Below are positions 45,801-53,921 of a stretch of 63,825 nt of DNA, in pieces. This stretch comes from an uncultured Prevotella sp. Its GTDB lineage: Bacteria; Bacteroidota; Bacteroidia; Bacteroidales; Bacteroidaceae. Where the stretch lies: the NCBI GenBank assembly GCA_934230115.1, contig CAKQEI010000003.1, positions 1 to 63,825 of the forward strand, in the 5' to 3' direction. A program made the translations under genes and the position numbers. The stretch's first letter is position 1, and each line of letters opens with the position of its first letter. Below the pieces are notes generated by a model, which saw only the letters and a program-made list of their open reading frames with translations, ran no database searches and was not told the DNA's origin.

Positions 45801-46071
45801 ATACAAGGCGTGTTCCTTTCTTTACATTACTAAGAACAAAGTCACCATCAATACCGGTAACCGTACGGTTGGTTGTGCCTTTAGCAACTACAGATACACC
45901 GATAAGCGGTTCTCCGTTTGGGTCAGCTACGACACCTTTGCAGGCTGCCGACTGTTGCTGTTCCATTTGATTAACTGCCGCCACATTGCTTATAGTTGCA
46001 CTTGCGCTTATAGGACAAGACACTACAGATGTTAGAAGCAATGCCACAGGAATTGTCTTGGATTTATTCAT
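42817..46071 (-). CDS. SusC/RagA-family TonB-linked outer-membrane transporter
   Basis: A 1084-residue oligosaccharide importer. Seen: a signal peptide, a carboxypeptidase-like domain (CKGVVADPNGEPLIGVSVV), a TonB-box-like stretch (LEEVVVVGFGTQKKENLTG), and a plug with the SusC signature (DDIESVSVLKDAASSAIYGARAAGGVILVTT, here in parts). A large barrel ends in TISVGANITF. It acts with the SusD at 40709. The promoter at 46152 is independent of the upstream pair. Confidence 0.96.
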   Translation of the reverse strand: MNKSKTIPVALLLTSVVSCPISASATISNVAAVNQMEQQQSAACKGVVADPNGEPLIGVSVVAKGTTNRTVTGIDGDFVLSNVKKGTRLVLSFIGFIPQEVVWNGTPLKITLKEDNKSLEEVVVVGFGTQKKENLTGSVSQVKMSDVLGDRPVTSAASALQGAMPGLTIGGGTGPGTSKSFNIRGTLSINGGAPLVLIDNVEGDISLLNPDDIESVSVLKDAASSAIYGARAAGGVILVTTKRPKDKSKINLNYNFNVGWESSLNLLEQSSLTEYLDAYMEAGYTNSYWAGNGDVSKWREYLQQYKQNPSSLNTVGDGIYKDADGRVYWLSEKNMYKKILTTGALQNHNVSISGGNDRIRFRMSAGLSSEDGPLLTSKDKYSRKNISAFVSADVNKWFTQEVSLLYTDADKRAPQNVGNMSGFYTTRLVSYYPEGNIPGAILGIDEDLPSQTPSNMLNLAPVQYTNTAVTRVSTRSILKPLKDWTITAEYTFDKKNSDQNFYSGRFRFADTQLAAKWSVESGQDYYRMQDTQKRYDALNIFSNYEHRWGEHSFKAMAGFNQESYSYKSFYGQVKGQTTPSVPSFAGGTGDKTITDSYSEYSIRSGFARLNYTFMDRYLLELNGRYDGSSKFPKNDRFGFFPSVSVGWRLGQEKFMEWSRTWLDDIKFRASYGSIGNQNINPYQFLPTMTVGPSTVWLDKNDKVNIISSPGLISSSFTWETVKTVNFGVDVTALKSRLQLTFDMYRRRTNGMLAAGIEIPNVVGATAPLQNVADLTSNGWELNLTWRDRIGDFAYNVGFNIYDNTAKIKKYNNESGLLSDYYVGQKLGEIWGYVSDGYYTINDFVADDAKRGVWTLKEGVTSIQGYKVQPGDEKFKDLDGNGVINSGAGTLEDPGDRKIIGNNRARYQFGANFGASYKGFSIDVRLQGVGKRDYWLSGSSIFPFAGVGSSDAVFQPLFYNQTDYWQAKSYDPESADYMVPKNPNAKLFRIYGQGNNVGSNTRVSDKYLQNAAYLRVKNITLGYTLPRTWVKRVLMEQARIYVSVENLATLSDLPKGYDPEGNTSNSIVWDYPYYRTISVGANITF

Positions 46072-46143
46072 ATGACAAACTGGTTAATTGGTTAATTAAT
46101 AAATATGGTTTTTAGTTTGTTTAAATACACATATGACATTTAA

Positions 46144-46159
46144 TATCTTTGCAAAGATA
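46144..46159. promoter_or_regulatory. 16-bp palindrome covering the susC -7 element
   Basis: TATCTTTGCAAAGATA is a perfect palindrome, so it carries TATCTTTG on both strands. Whether a factor reads the symmetry is unknown. Confidence 0.55.
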
Positions 46160-46182
46160 AGCATAATAATCAGAAACACAAA
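46152..46182 (-). promoter_or_regulatory. Promoter of susC
   Basis: Minus strand TTTG (46179-46182), 19-nt spacer, TATCTTTG (46152-46159): full consensus, about 80 nt before the susC ATG. Confidence 0.75.
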
Positions 46183-46231
46183 AATTACTTACGATAATTT
46201 TTAAAGAATGGGAGAAAAACAAATAAATAAA

Positions 46232-46259
46232 AAAAGACCAAGTCTCAGCCTGGTCTTTT
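46232..46259 (-). terminator. Terminator after the carbohydrate-binding-like gene
   Basis: AAAAGACCA/TGGTCTTTT, 9-bp arms followed on the minus strand by a T-run; separates the fucosidase transcript from susCD. The sequence is close to the terminator at 40664. Confidence 0.85.
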
Positions 46260-46288
46260 CTTAAATTATTTAATTGCTTGACACTCGT

Positions 46289-47308
46289 CTACTTTGCAGC
46301 CTCGCTGCTGAAATAAGGAATGAGTCGGATGTCGCCATCCACAATCTTTGCAGGTATTGTGTACTCTCCGTCGCGGAACTGCGATGCGCTTACGGTAGTC
46401 TCCACCCAGTTGTTCTGCTGCTCGCCATCAAGGTATCTGCCATGACGAATCACAAGCTTAGAGAACTTAAAGCCTGGAGCCGGCACAGCCTTCACCTTCA
46501 CAGGCTTGCCACAAATGGCAGTCTTGCCCGTCACAGCCGAACCGTCGGCAAGAAGAATGTCGCCATTGAGTCCACCGCCAAGAGCGTCTACGCCACGGCT
46601 AAGACTAACTACATCGCCAGCCTTGAATCTCTTCACGGCATTCTTGCCGCTTGTAGAGAAGAACGGAGCATCGTCATCGGTCAACACAATGTCGTCGATA
46701 TACACGGCGAAATCCTCCATAAGGTTATGGGGAGATGTGGCGTCAGGCACGATGAGCAGATTGCGAATGGTAATACCATTGGAGCCCGACACTGGGAACA
46801 CCACATCATTCCACTGGTTGGCAACAAGCGGCTGCGAGGTTATGCTCCAGAACTGCTCAGACAGAGGCGACTGATGCGGACGGTCGTCGCGGTTGCCAAG
46901 ACCGATAAGCATGGCAGGGGCCGACTTAGGCGAATATATCTTGACATGGACATATTGCTTCTGCTTGGTCTGGGCAAAGGGCTGCTTAAGGGCCACAAGC
47001 GCACCAAACGTGTTGCTGCCAAAGCGCGAGCGCTGCAAGGCAAGTATCTTCGACGAAGGATTAGGAGCAAAGCCGCGCACAGGGTCGGCAGCAGTAAGGT
47101 GATTGTTCACCACACGCACATTGCCCTTAACAGAGCCGTCGCGGAAAGGAGAGTTCTCCCATGTGTCGTAGACGCCGACAGAGGCATAAGAGTCGGTTGA
47201 CTCAAAGTCGCACAGCTTCTTTTCTGCTGTCTGGGCAGAAATGGAGAGCGAAGAAAGTAAGGCAAGCGAAAGAGCAAGCGACTTGCCAATATATTTTGAC
47301 TTATTCAT
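46289..47308 (-). CDS. Secreted beta-sandwich, carbohydrate-binding-like PUL protein
   Basis: A 339-residue exported protein. The start at MNKSKYIGKSLALSLALLSS gives a signal peptide ending SISA; the longer open frame would overlap the fucosidase gene. The body is beta-rich with a jelly-roll-like core (YVHVKIYSPKSAPAMLIGLG; later EDFAVYIDDIVLTDD, a common end of carbohydrate-binding modules), then a compact C-terminal domain. No catalytic motif was recognised. It lies 29 nt downstream of GH29 in the same transcript, so it probably binds the same fucosylated glycan. Confidence 0.75.
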   Translation of the reverse strand: MNKSKYIGKSLALSLALLSSLSISAQTAEKKLCDFESTDSYASVGVYDTWENSPFRDGSVKGNVRVVNNHLTAADPVRGFAPNPSSKILALQRSRFGSNTFGALVALKQPFAQTKQKQYVHVKIYSPKSAPAMLIGLGNRDDRPHQSPLSEQFWSITSQPLVANQWNDVVFPVSGSNGITIRNLLIVPDATSPHNLMEDFAVYIDDIVLTDDDAPFFSTSGKNAVKRFKAGDVVSLSRGVDALGGGLNGDILLADGSAVTGKTAICGKPVKVKAVPAPGFKFSKLVIRHGRYLDGEQQNNWVETTVSASQFRDGEYTIPAKIVDGDIRLIPYFSSEAAK

Positions 47309-47337
47309 TGTATGTATTCTATTGATGGTTGGGTTGC

Positions 47338-48897
47338 TTAGTATACCGAAATATTCTCGATCAGCGGACAAGCCTTGCTGTCGTTGATAGTCACACGCAG
47401 TGCACGCACGTTATATCCGTCGCCCTCGTAGCTCTTCACTGTAGAGCCATTGAGCGGCACAATGCGCTTGTAGCCAATGGTTGTGGTGACAACATCGGTG
47501 GCACGCGGGGTGAAGTTCACTCCGTCCTCGCTTGTCTCGATGGTGAATGAGCGCACACGCTGTCCGAGCTTTATATGCTCCATGAGCTGCACATAGCGCA
47601 CGGTGGTAGGCTTAGCCCAAGTAAGTGTTATAGTAGCCTTGGTTGTGCCATCGTTGGTAGCCCAATAGGTGTCGCGCTTACCGTCGGTCAGGTTGCGTGC
47701 CGAATAGTTGCGGTTCTTGCCAGCTGTGCGCTCCTCGCTCACGCTAACAGTAGCCTTCTTGGCAAGGTCGTTGCCAAGTCGCGAGCGCAATAGCTTGCCA
47801 AGCTCAGTCATGCGCTGGGCTGTAGCCTCAGGAATAAGTCCGTTCACATCAGGCGGAAGGTTGAGGATAAGCGTAGCATTGCGGCCTACTGTCTCAAGAT
47901 ACATCTGGAACAGACGCTCGGCAGACAGCACCTTCTCGTTCTTCTTCCAGAACCATCCACCGGTTGTAGCCTTTGCGTCGCTCTCGCCTGGATGCCAACG
48001 CCATCCATTCTCGTCGCCACTCTCGGCATCGCCCATAGCCCAACAAGTCTCGCCACTATGTCCAGCCTCGTTGCCTATCCAGCGTGCCTCGCCGCCTACT
48101 CCCCACATTATAACATTAGGAAGCATGTTGTGGATGGAGTCGCGAAGGTTTGGAATGTCGTAGAATGTCTGCGCATCATCAATTGTGCGGTGGCCTGTAG
48201 AACCCTTACCTCCGTAAGCACCGCCATAATATCCGGCATGGTCGCCACCCGTAGCTCCGTCGAACCACATCTCAAACTGGTCGGAACCGTACTTGGCCAG
48301 TTCCACACACTGAGGGAAGAACACCTTCTTGGCATAGCTGTCGGTATAGTTGCCCTGCTCGTCCTTCTCGCCCCAGTACTTGCTGTTAAGGTCCCAAGGC
48401 GACACATAGAAGCCATACTTCATGCCAAGTTTGCGGGCAGCACGGGTGAAGTCGCGTGGAATGTTGGTCTTGCGGGCATTTTCGGTAGGACAGCTTGACA
48501 CACTATGTGTGGTAGTCTCGGTTGGCCACAGACAGAATCCGTCGTGATGCTTAACCACAGCAATGCCACCTTTCATACCAGCCGACTTAGCCACGCGTAG
48601 CCACTGCATAGGGTCGGGCACACGTGTTGGGGCAAATATCGCCTCGTCCTCGGTGCCATTGCCCCACTCCTTGCCTGTATATGTATCCATACCGTAATGG
48701 AAGAAAGCGTAGAACTCGGTCTCGTTCCACATCAACTGCCTGCGACTTGGCACAGGAAATACCGGACGCGGCGTGTTGTCGGGATTGGCAACATTGCTCT
48801 GCATCAGTTCAAATTCCGATTTGTTGGTTTGAGCCATCACTGCAGCAGGAGCTGCCGCAAGGCACATACCCAATAAGATGGTGCGTGAAAATTTCAT
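47338..48897 (-). CDS. GH29 alpha-L-fucosidase
   Basis: A 519-residue exported fucosidase. Signal peptide MKFSRTILLGMCLAAAPAAVMA, then the GH29 barrel: FYAFFHYGMDTYTGKEWG, GGIAVVKHHDGFCLWPT, MKYGFYVSPWDLNSKYWG, and EMWFDGATGG carrying the likely nucleophile Asp. The C-terminal domain (about 385-519) looks like an F5/8 type C module (YWATNDGTTKATITLTWAKP). It releases terminal L-fucose. It is the first gene of the fucosidase/binding-protein transcript in the locus. Confidence 0.94.
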   Translation of the reverse strand: MKFSRTILLGMCLAAAPAAVMAQTNKSEFELMQSNVANPDNTPRPVFPVPSRRQLMWNETEFYAFFHYGMDTYTGKEWGNGTEDEAIFAPTRVPDPMQWLRVAKSAGMKGGIAVVKHHDGFCLWPTETTTHSVSSCPTENARKTNIPRDFTRAARKLGMKYGFYVSPWDLNSKYWGEKDEQGNYTDSYAKKVFFPQCVELAKYGSDQFEMWFDGATGGDHAGYYGGAYGGKGSTGHRTIDDAQTFYDIPNLRDSIHNMLPNVIMWGVGGEARWIGNEAGHSGETCWAMGDAESGDENGWRWHPGESDAKATTGGWFWKKNEKVLSAERLFQMYLETVGRNATLILNLPPDVNGLIPEATAQRMTELGKLLRSRLGNDLAKKATVSVSEERTAGKNRNYSARNLTDGKRDTYWATNDGTTKATITLTWAKPTTVRYVQLMEHIKLGQRVRSFTIETSEDGVNFTPRATDVVTTTIGYKRIVPLNGSTVKSYEGDGYNVRALRVTINDSKACPLIENISVY

Positions 48898-48961
48898 ATT
48901 GATATATTATATTTGATTGTTCAGTATATAGGTAAAACAAGTAAAAGTAGTTGTTCGTCTG

Positions 48962-48992
48962 CAAAGTTATATAAAAAAGACGAAAAAACAAA
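48962..48992 (-). promoter_or_regulatory. Promoter of the GH29 transcript
   Basis: Minus strand TTTG (48989-48992), 19-nt spacer, TAACTTTG followed by CA (48962-48969): full consensus, about 65 nt before the ATG. Confidence 0.78.
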
Positions 48993-49019
48993 CGATTGAA
49001 CAAAGAAATAAAAATACAT

Positions 49020-49059
49020 CATATCATGGCACGATATGGTCGTATCATGCCATGATACG
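49020..49059. promoter_or_regulatory. Overlapping palindromes built on TATCATG
   Basis: Three competing pairings share 40 nt: CATATC/GATATG (49020-49038), CGTATCATG/CATGATACG (49041-49059), and TATCATGGCA/TGCCATGATA (49022-49057). It lies about 30 nt upstream of the GH29 -33 element and about 30 nt beyond the trpG stop, so it may be an operator for the glycan locus or the end of the trp transcript. Confidence 0.5.
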
Positions 49060-49086
49060 GTTGTTTCAAGACATGCTCGCCTTGAC

Positions 49087-49650
<564 letters not shown>

Positions 49651-49688
49651 TGATTATTTTGTTTGTTGTTTTTATTCACTTTATTTTT

Positions 49689-49743
49689 CACGAAGCCACG
49701 ATTTTTTTTGTCACGAAGCCATGAAGTCATGAAGTCACCAAGT
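49689..49743. repeat. Octamer tandem repeat CAYGAAGY between trpE and trpG
   Basis: Four consecutive 8-bp units at 49712-49743 (CACGAAGC, CATGAAGT, CATGAAGT, CACCAAGT) and a separate CACGAAGC at 49689-49696. They fill much of the 92-nt trpE-trpG gap and touch the trpE stop. Confidence 0.75.
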
Positions 49744-51143
49744 TATGCCTTGTCTTCAGCCTCCTTAATGGCTTTCCTCAAGGCTCCAAGCTTGTTGTTC
49801 ACTTCCTGCAACTCATACTCCACATCGCTCTTTGCCACGATGCCTCCGCCAGCCTGAAACCACAATTCGCCGCCACGGCTTACGAATGTACGTATGGTGA
49901 TGGCTTGATTGAGATTGCCATTTAAACCTATGAAACCCACACATCCACCATAGGCACCACGATTGTGAGGCTCAAGCTCCGAGATGATCTGCATAGCCCT
50001 CACCTTAGGCGCACCCGACAATGTGCCAGCCGGGAAGGTATCGATGAAAGCCTTAACAGGGTCGGCTCCATCATCGAGCATACCACTAACACGACTGACA
50101 AGATGAACCACATGCGAGTAGTACTGCAAATCCTTGTAGAAATCAACCTTCACGTCGTGGCAATTGCGCGAGAGGTCGTTGCGGGCCAAGTCTACAAGCA
50201 TCACATGCTCGGCATTCTCCTTAGGGTCGTTGCGCAGATATTCTGCTGCACGCCTATCTGCATCCTCATTGCCTGTGCGCTTGGTTGTGCCAGCAATAGG
50301 GTCGATGAAGGCTTTTCTATTGTCTATACGGCAATGTGTCTCGGGCGAAGAACCGAAGATGCGGAAACCACCGAAATCGAAATAGAACAGATAAGGACTG
50401 GGATTGATGCTCCTCAAGGTGCGGTAGAGTTTGAAGTCGTCGCCCTCATAATGCTGCACAAAGCGACGCGAGAGCACCACCTGGAACACGTCGCCACGCA
50501 GACAATGCTGGATGCCACGTCGTATGTTGGCTCGATGCTCATCATCAGTAAGCGGCGATGTGCAATCGCCCACCGTACGGAATCCGAAATCCTGCTCATT
50601 GGGATTGTCTATGGCACGCTCCATATCGTCGAGCACCTCATTGCCACCAAGCGACAGCAATGTGAGGCGACTGTTGAAATGGTCGAACACGATGATGTCC
50701 CTATACATTATATATAATACGTCGGGAGCATCGTATTCCTCACGGGTCTCGTCCTTGACATTGATGTGCTCGAAATAGCGCACGGCATTGAACGTGGTGT
50801 AACCAAAGAGTCCATACTGCTCAGCCCCGTCGCCACCCACCTCAAAGCGCGATAGGAAGGAGTTGATGGCCACATCGCAAGTGTAAGTATCGTCGATGTC
50901 ATGCTGCTCGACAGTGCCGTCGGGCAAGTGCAATGTAGCCACACCATGACCTATAGCCACACTTCCCAACGGGTGTATGGCAATGAACGAGCGCGAGTTG
51001 GCACGGTCGTGATAGTCGGAACACTCCATGAGCGCACTCTGCACACCCTTGTAGCGCAAGCGCATATATAGCGACACTGGGGTGTAAAGGTCGGCAAGCC
51101 TTGAGCGGCTTGCCACATTGTATTTGAATTTAGAATTTTCCAT
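49743..51143 (-). CDS. trpE: Anthranilate synthase component I
   Basis: A 466-residue enzyme converting chorismate and ammonia to anthranilate. The start MENSKFKYNVASRSRLADLY is chosen because translation then overlaps the trpB end by 14 nt. SRSRLADLYTPVSLYMRL and LMECSD align with the tryptophan feedback pocket of known TrpE proteins. The chorismate-binding core reads IAGTTKRTGN, LVDLARNDLSR, FPAGTLSGAPKVRAM and FQAGGGIVAKSD. It works with TrpG. Confidence 0.96.
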   Translation of the reverse strand: MENSKFKYNVASRSRLADLYTPVSLYMRLRYKGVQSALMECSDYHDRANSRSFIAIHPLGSVAIGHGVATLHLPDGTVEQHDIDDTYTCDVAINSFLSRFEVGGDGAEQYGLFGYTTFNAVRYFEHINVKDETREEYDAPDVLYIMYRDIIVFDHFNSRLTLLSLGGNEVLDDMERAIDNPNEQDFGFRTVGDCTSPLTDDEHRANIRRGIQHCLRGDVFQVVLSRRFVQHYEGDDFKLYRTLRSINPSPYLFYFDFGGFRIFGSSPETHCRIDNRKAFIDPIAGTTKRTGNEDADRRAAEYLRNDPKENAEHVMLVDLARNDLSRNCHDVKVDFYKDLQYYSHVVHLVSRVSGMLDDGADPVKAFIDTFPAGTLSGAPKVRAMQIISELEPHNRGAYGGCVGFIGLNGNLNQAITIRTFVSRGGELWFQAGGGIVAKSDVEYELQEVNNKLGALRKAIKEAEDKA

Positions 51144-52341
51144 ATTCTCCTGCCATTTCCTTGTTGTTGAGATAAGTTTCCACATCCTTGTCGCCACGTC
51201 CGCTAACAGTCAGCACCACCACATCGTCCTTCTTGAACTCAAGATGCTGCAAGGCAGCAATGGCATGTGCCGACTCAATAGCCGGGATTATACCCTCCAT
51301 GCGTGTAAGCTCGTAGCCACCACGTATAGCCTCGTCGTCCTTTATGGCAAGTACCTTCACCCTACCCTGCTCGGCAAGATTGGCGTGCATAGGACCAATA
51401 CCTGGATAGTCGAGTCCGGCAGAAATGGTGAACGCCTCTTCTATCTGTCCGTCCTCGGTCTGCATCACGAGTGTGCGTGCTCCATGCAGAATGCCCTCGG
51501 TGCCGCAATGTATTGTCGCGGCTGTATAGTTGGTGTCGATGCCATGGCCGGCAGCCTCGGCAAGCACAATCTTCACCTTGTCGTTATCCACATAATGATA
51601 TATAGTTCCGGCGGCATTGCTACCGCCACCGATGCAAGCCACAAGACAGTCGGGGTAGTCGCGGCCTATCTTCTCCTGCAACTGCCATTTTATTTCCTCG
51701 GAGATGATGCTCTGCATACGAGCCACTATGTCGGGATAAGGATGAGGTCCCATTGTTGAGCCTACGATGTAGAATGTGTCCTGCGGATGACAACACCAGT
51801 CGCGTATAGCCTCGGAGCAAGCATCGCTCAGAGTCATATTGCCCGTTGTCACAGGATGAACGGTAGCTCCAAGCATACGCATACGCTCAACATTGGTGTG
51901 CTGACGCTCAACATCTGTCTTGCCCATGAACACCTCGCACTTCATGTCCATAAGCGCGCACACTGTGGCAGTGGCAACACCATGCTGTCCGGCACCTGTC
52001 TCGGCAATGATGCGTGTCTTGCCCATCTTCTTTGCCATGAGAATCTGACCGATGGTGTTGTTTATCTTGTGAGCACCGGTATGGTTGAGGTCCTCGCGCT
52101 TGAGATAAAGCTGGCACCCGTACTTCTCGCTCATGCGACGGGCATAGTACAGGGGCGAGGGACGACCTACATAATCGCGCAGGAGTGAATGGTATTCCTT
52201 CTTGAACTCCTCGCTCTCGATGATAGGCAGATAAGCCTGTTGCAAGTCGGTGACACACTTGTGAAGTATCTCGGGGACGTAGGCTCCGCCAAAACGTCCG
52301 TAAAAGCCATTATGTGGGGTGGATTGGAAACTCTTTGTCAT
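51130..52341 (-). CDS. trpB: Tryptophan synthase beta subunit
   Basis: A 403-residue PLP enzyme joining indole and serine. Seen: GRFGGAYVPEIL at the start, the PLP lysine in HTGAHKINNTIGQ (about residue 90), AETGAGQHGVATA and the phosphate-binding CIGGGSNA. Its final codons overlap the trpE start by 14 nt, a tight coupling between two non-consecutive pathway steps. Confidence 0.97.
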   Translation of the reverse strand: MTKSFQSTPHNGFYGRFGGAYVPEILHKCVTDLQQAYLPIIESEEFKKEYHSLLRDYVGRPSPLYYARRMSEKYGCQLYLKREDLNHTGAHKINNTIGQILMAKKMGKTRIIAETGAGQHGVATATVCALMDMKCEVFMGKTDVERQHTNVERMRMLGATVHPVTTGNMTLSDACSEAIRDWCCHPQDTFYIVGSTMGPHPYPDIVARMQSIISEEIKWQLQEKIGRDYPDCLVACIGGGSNAAGTIYHYVDNDKVKIVLAEAAGHGIDTNYTAATIHCGTEGILHGARTLVMQTEDGQIEEAFTISAGLDYPGIGPMHANLAEQGRVKVLAIKDDEAIRGGYELTRMEGIIPAIESAHAIAALQHLEFKKDDVVVLTVSGRGDKDVETYLNNKEMAGEYGKF

Positions 52342-52378
52342 GTTATATATTATTTTGAGGGTGGGCTTTATGTTTACT

Positions 52379-53155
52379 CTACTTCTTTAAGTCCTCCAAC
52401 AGTTGCTCTACCGCTTCCGTAGGGTCCTCCTTCTCTCGCAGCAATGTTACGAACTTGCTGCCAATTATTGCGCCAGCCGCATTCTGCTGGGCACTCTCAA
52501 GTGTCTGACGATTGCTTATGCCGAAACCTATCATACGAGGATTGCGCAACTGCATGGCGTTGATACGGCGGAAATACTGCTGCTTAGCCTCATCGAAACT
52601 CTTCTGTGCGCCTGTGATGCTCGCCGAACTGACCATATAGATAAAGCCATCGGTATGCTCGTCGATAAAACGGATGCGCTCTTCAAATGTCTCGGGCGTT
52701 ATCATCATCACGCAACGCAGGTCATAGCGGTCGGCAAGAGGCTTTATCTCACGCAAGTAGTCGTCGAATGGAAGGTCGGGAATGATGAAGCCCGACACAC
52801 CACACTCCACACAACGCTTGCAGAAACGCTCGTAGCCATAGTGCATTATCACATTAAGATAGCCCATAAGCACGAGTGGTATCTTCACCTCACTCTTTAT
52901 GGCGTCGAGCTGAGCGAAGAGTTTCTCAAGTGTCATTCCATTCTTCAATGCCACAGTTCCCGCACTCTGTATCACCGGACCGTCAGCCAAAGGGTCGCTG
53001 AACGGAATGCCCACCTCTATCATGTCGATGCCATGACGCTGAAGACAGAGAATAACATCGTCCGTCATGTCGAGCTTCGGACATCCGGCACAGAAATACA
53101 ACGACAACAGCTTGCGGTCGCCACGCTCCGAAAACAATCTATTTATCTTATTCAT
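52379..53155 (-). CDS. trpA: Tryptophan synthase alpha subunit
   Basis: A 258-residue TIM barrel that releases indole from indoleglycerol phosphate. Seen: MIEVGIPFSDPLADGPVIQ with the catalytic Asp, the Glu-bearing N-terminal segment LSLYFCAGCPKLD, and IGFGISNRQT near the phosphate site. It precedes trpB by 37 nt. Confidence 0.96.
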   Translation of the reverse strand: MNKINRLFSERGDRKLLSLYFCAGCPKLDMTDDVILCLQRHGIDMIEVGIPFSDPLADGPVIQSAGTVALKNGMTLEKLFAQLDAIKSEVKIPLVLMGYLNVIMHYGYERFCKRCVECGVSGFIIPDLPFDDYLREIKPLADRYDLRCVMMITPETFEERIRFIDEHTDGFIYMVSSASITGAQKSFDEAKQQYFRRINAMQLRNPRMIGFGISNRQTLESAQQNAAGAIIGSKFVTLLREKEDPTEAVEQLLEDLKK

Positions 53156-53209
53156 ATAGCTATTTTTATGGTTTTTATAATTATTGTAGTTGGGGCTAAG
53201 GGTTCTTGC

Positions 53210-53902
53210 TTATATCTTGTTGATGAAGGCCTTGAGAAGCTCCACATCCTTCAAGCCTGGTTCCAATTCAAACCGTGAGTTGAGGTCTAAGCCAGCCAAC
53301 TTCGGATGCCGTATGTTCTTTATCCTTTCAGCATCATCAAAGCCTATGCCTCCACTCAGCAAGAAGGGGGTATTGCCTTTGTAGCTATCAAGCACTGACC
53401 AGTCGAACTGTCTGCCACTACCACCATGACCTGCACATTTAGTGTCAAATACAAACATATCGACAACACCCTCATACTGGCTACATTTGCCGAAATCTTC
53501 TGCCGAGGCAATGCTTATAGCCTTGAAGATTTTTATTTTTGGGCAGATGTCAGGAATAAGTGTTGCCTTGAGGTTGCGGATGAATGTGGGAGTCTCCGAA
53601 CCGTGAAGCTGTATGGCGTCAAGACGGAAGTTGACCACATGGGTGATGATGTCTTGAGCCGAGGCATTGACAAACACTCCCACCTTATTTATATAACTAC
53701 TTACAGTAGTATTGCCAAGACCGATTATAGCCTTATCGGCAATATCCGGCAACAGGCCAGTTCCCGACGATGCCATGCCAACATAACGACTACTCTTTGG
53801 ATAAAATATAAGCCCCATATAGTCGATGGGCAACTGCGATACAGCGCGTATATTGTCGGGGTGGCGCATACCACATACTTTTATAAGCAGATTCTTGGTC
53901 AT
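53210..53902 (-). CDS. trpF: Phosphoribosylanthranilate isomerase
   Basis: A 230-residue TIM barrel. The start at MTKNLLIKVCGMRHPDNI puts the general-base Cys at the expected place. Other motifs are YMGLIFYPKSSRYVG, IQLHGSE and DLNSRFE near the C-terminus. It separates trpC and trpA, with a 54-nt gap before trpA. Confidence 0.95.
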   Translation of the reverse strand: MTKNLLIKVCGMRHPDNIRAVSQLPIDYMGLIFYPKSSRYVGMASSGTGLLPDIADKAIIGLGNTTVSSYINKVGVFVNASAQDIITHVVNFRLDAIQLHGSETPTFIRNLKATLIPDICPKIKIFKAISIASAEDFGKCSQYEGVVDMFVFDTKCAGHGGSGRQFDWSVLDSYKGNTPFLLSGGIGFDDAERIKNIRHPKLAGLDLNSRFELEPGLKDVELLKAFINKI

Positions 53903-53921
53903 AATGTTTTTTCTGTCTTTT

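Noticed and set aside
46274..47200. 308-codon plus-strand open frame
   Set aside because: Shadow of the carbohydrate-binding-like gene on the other strand.
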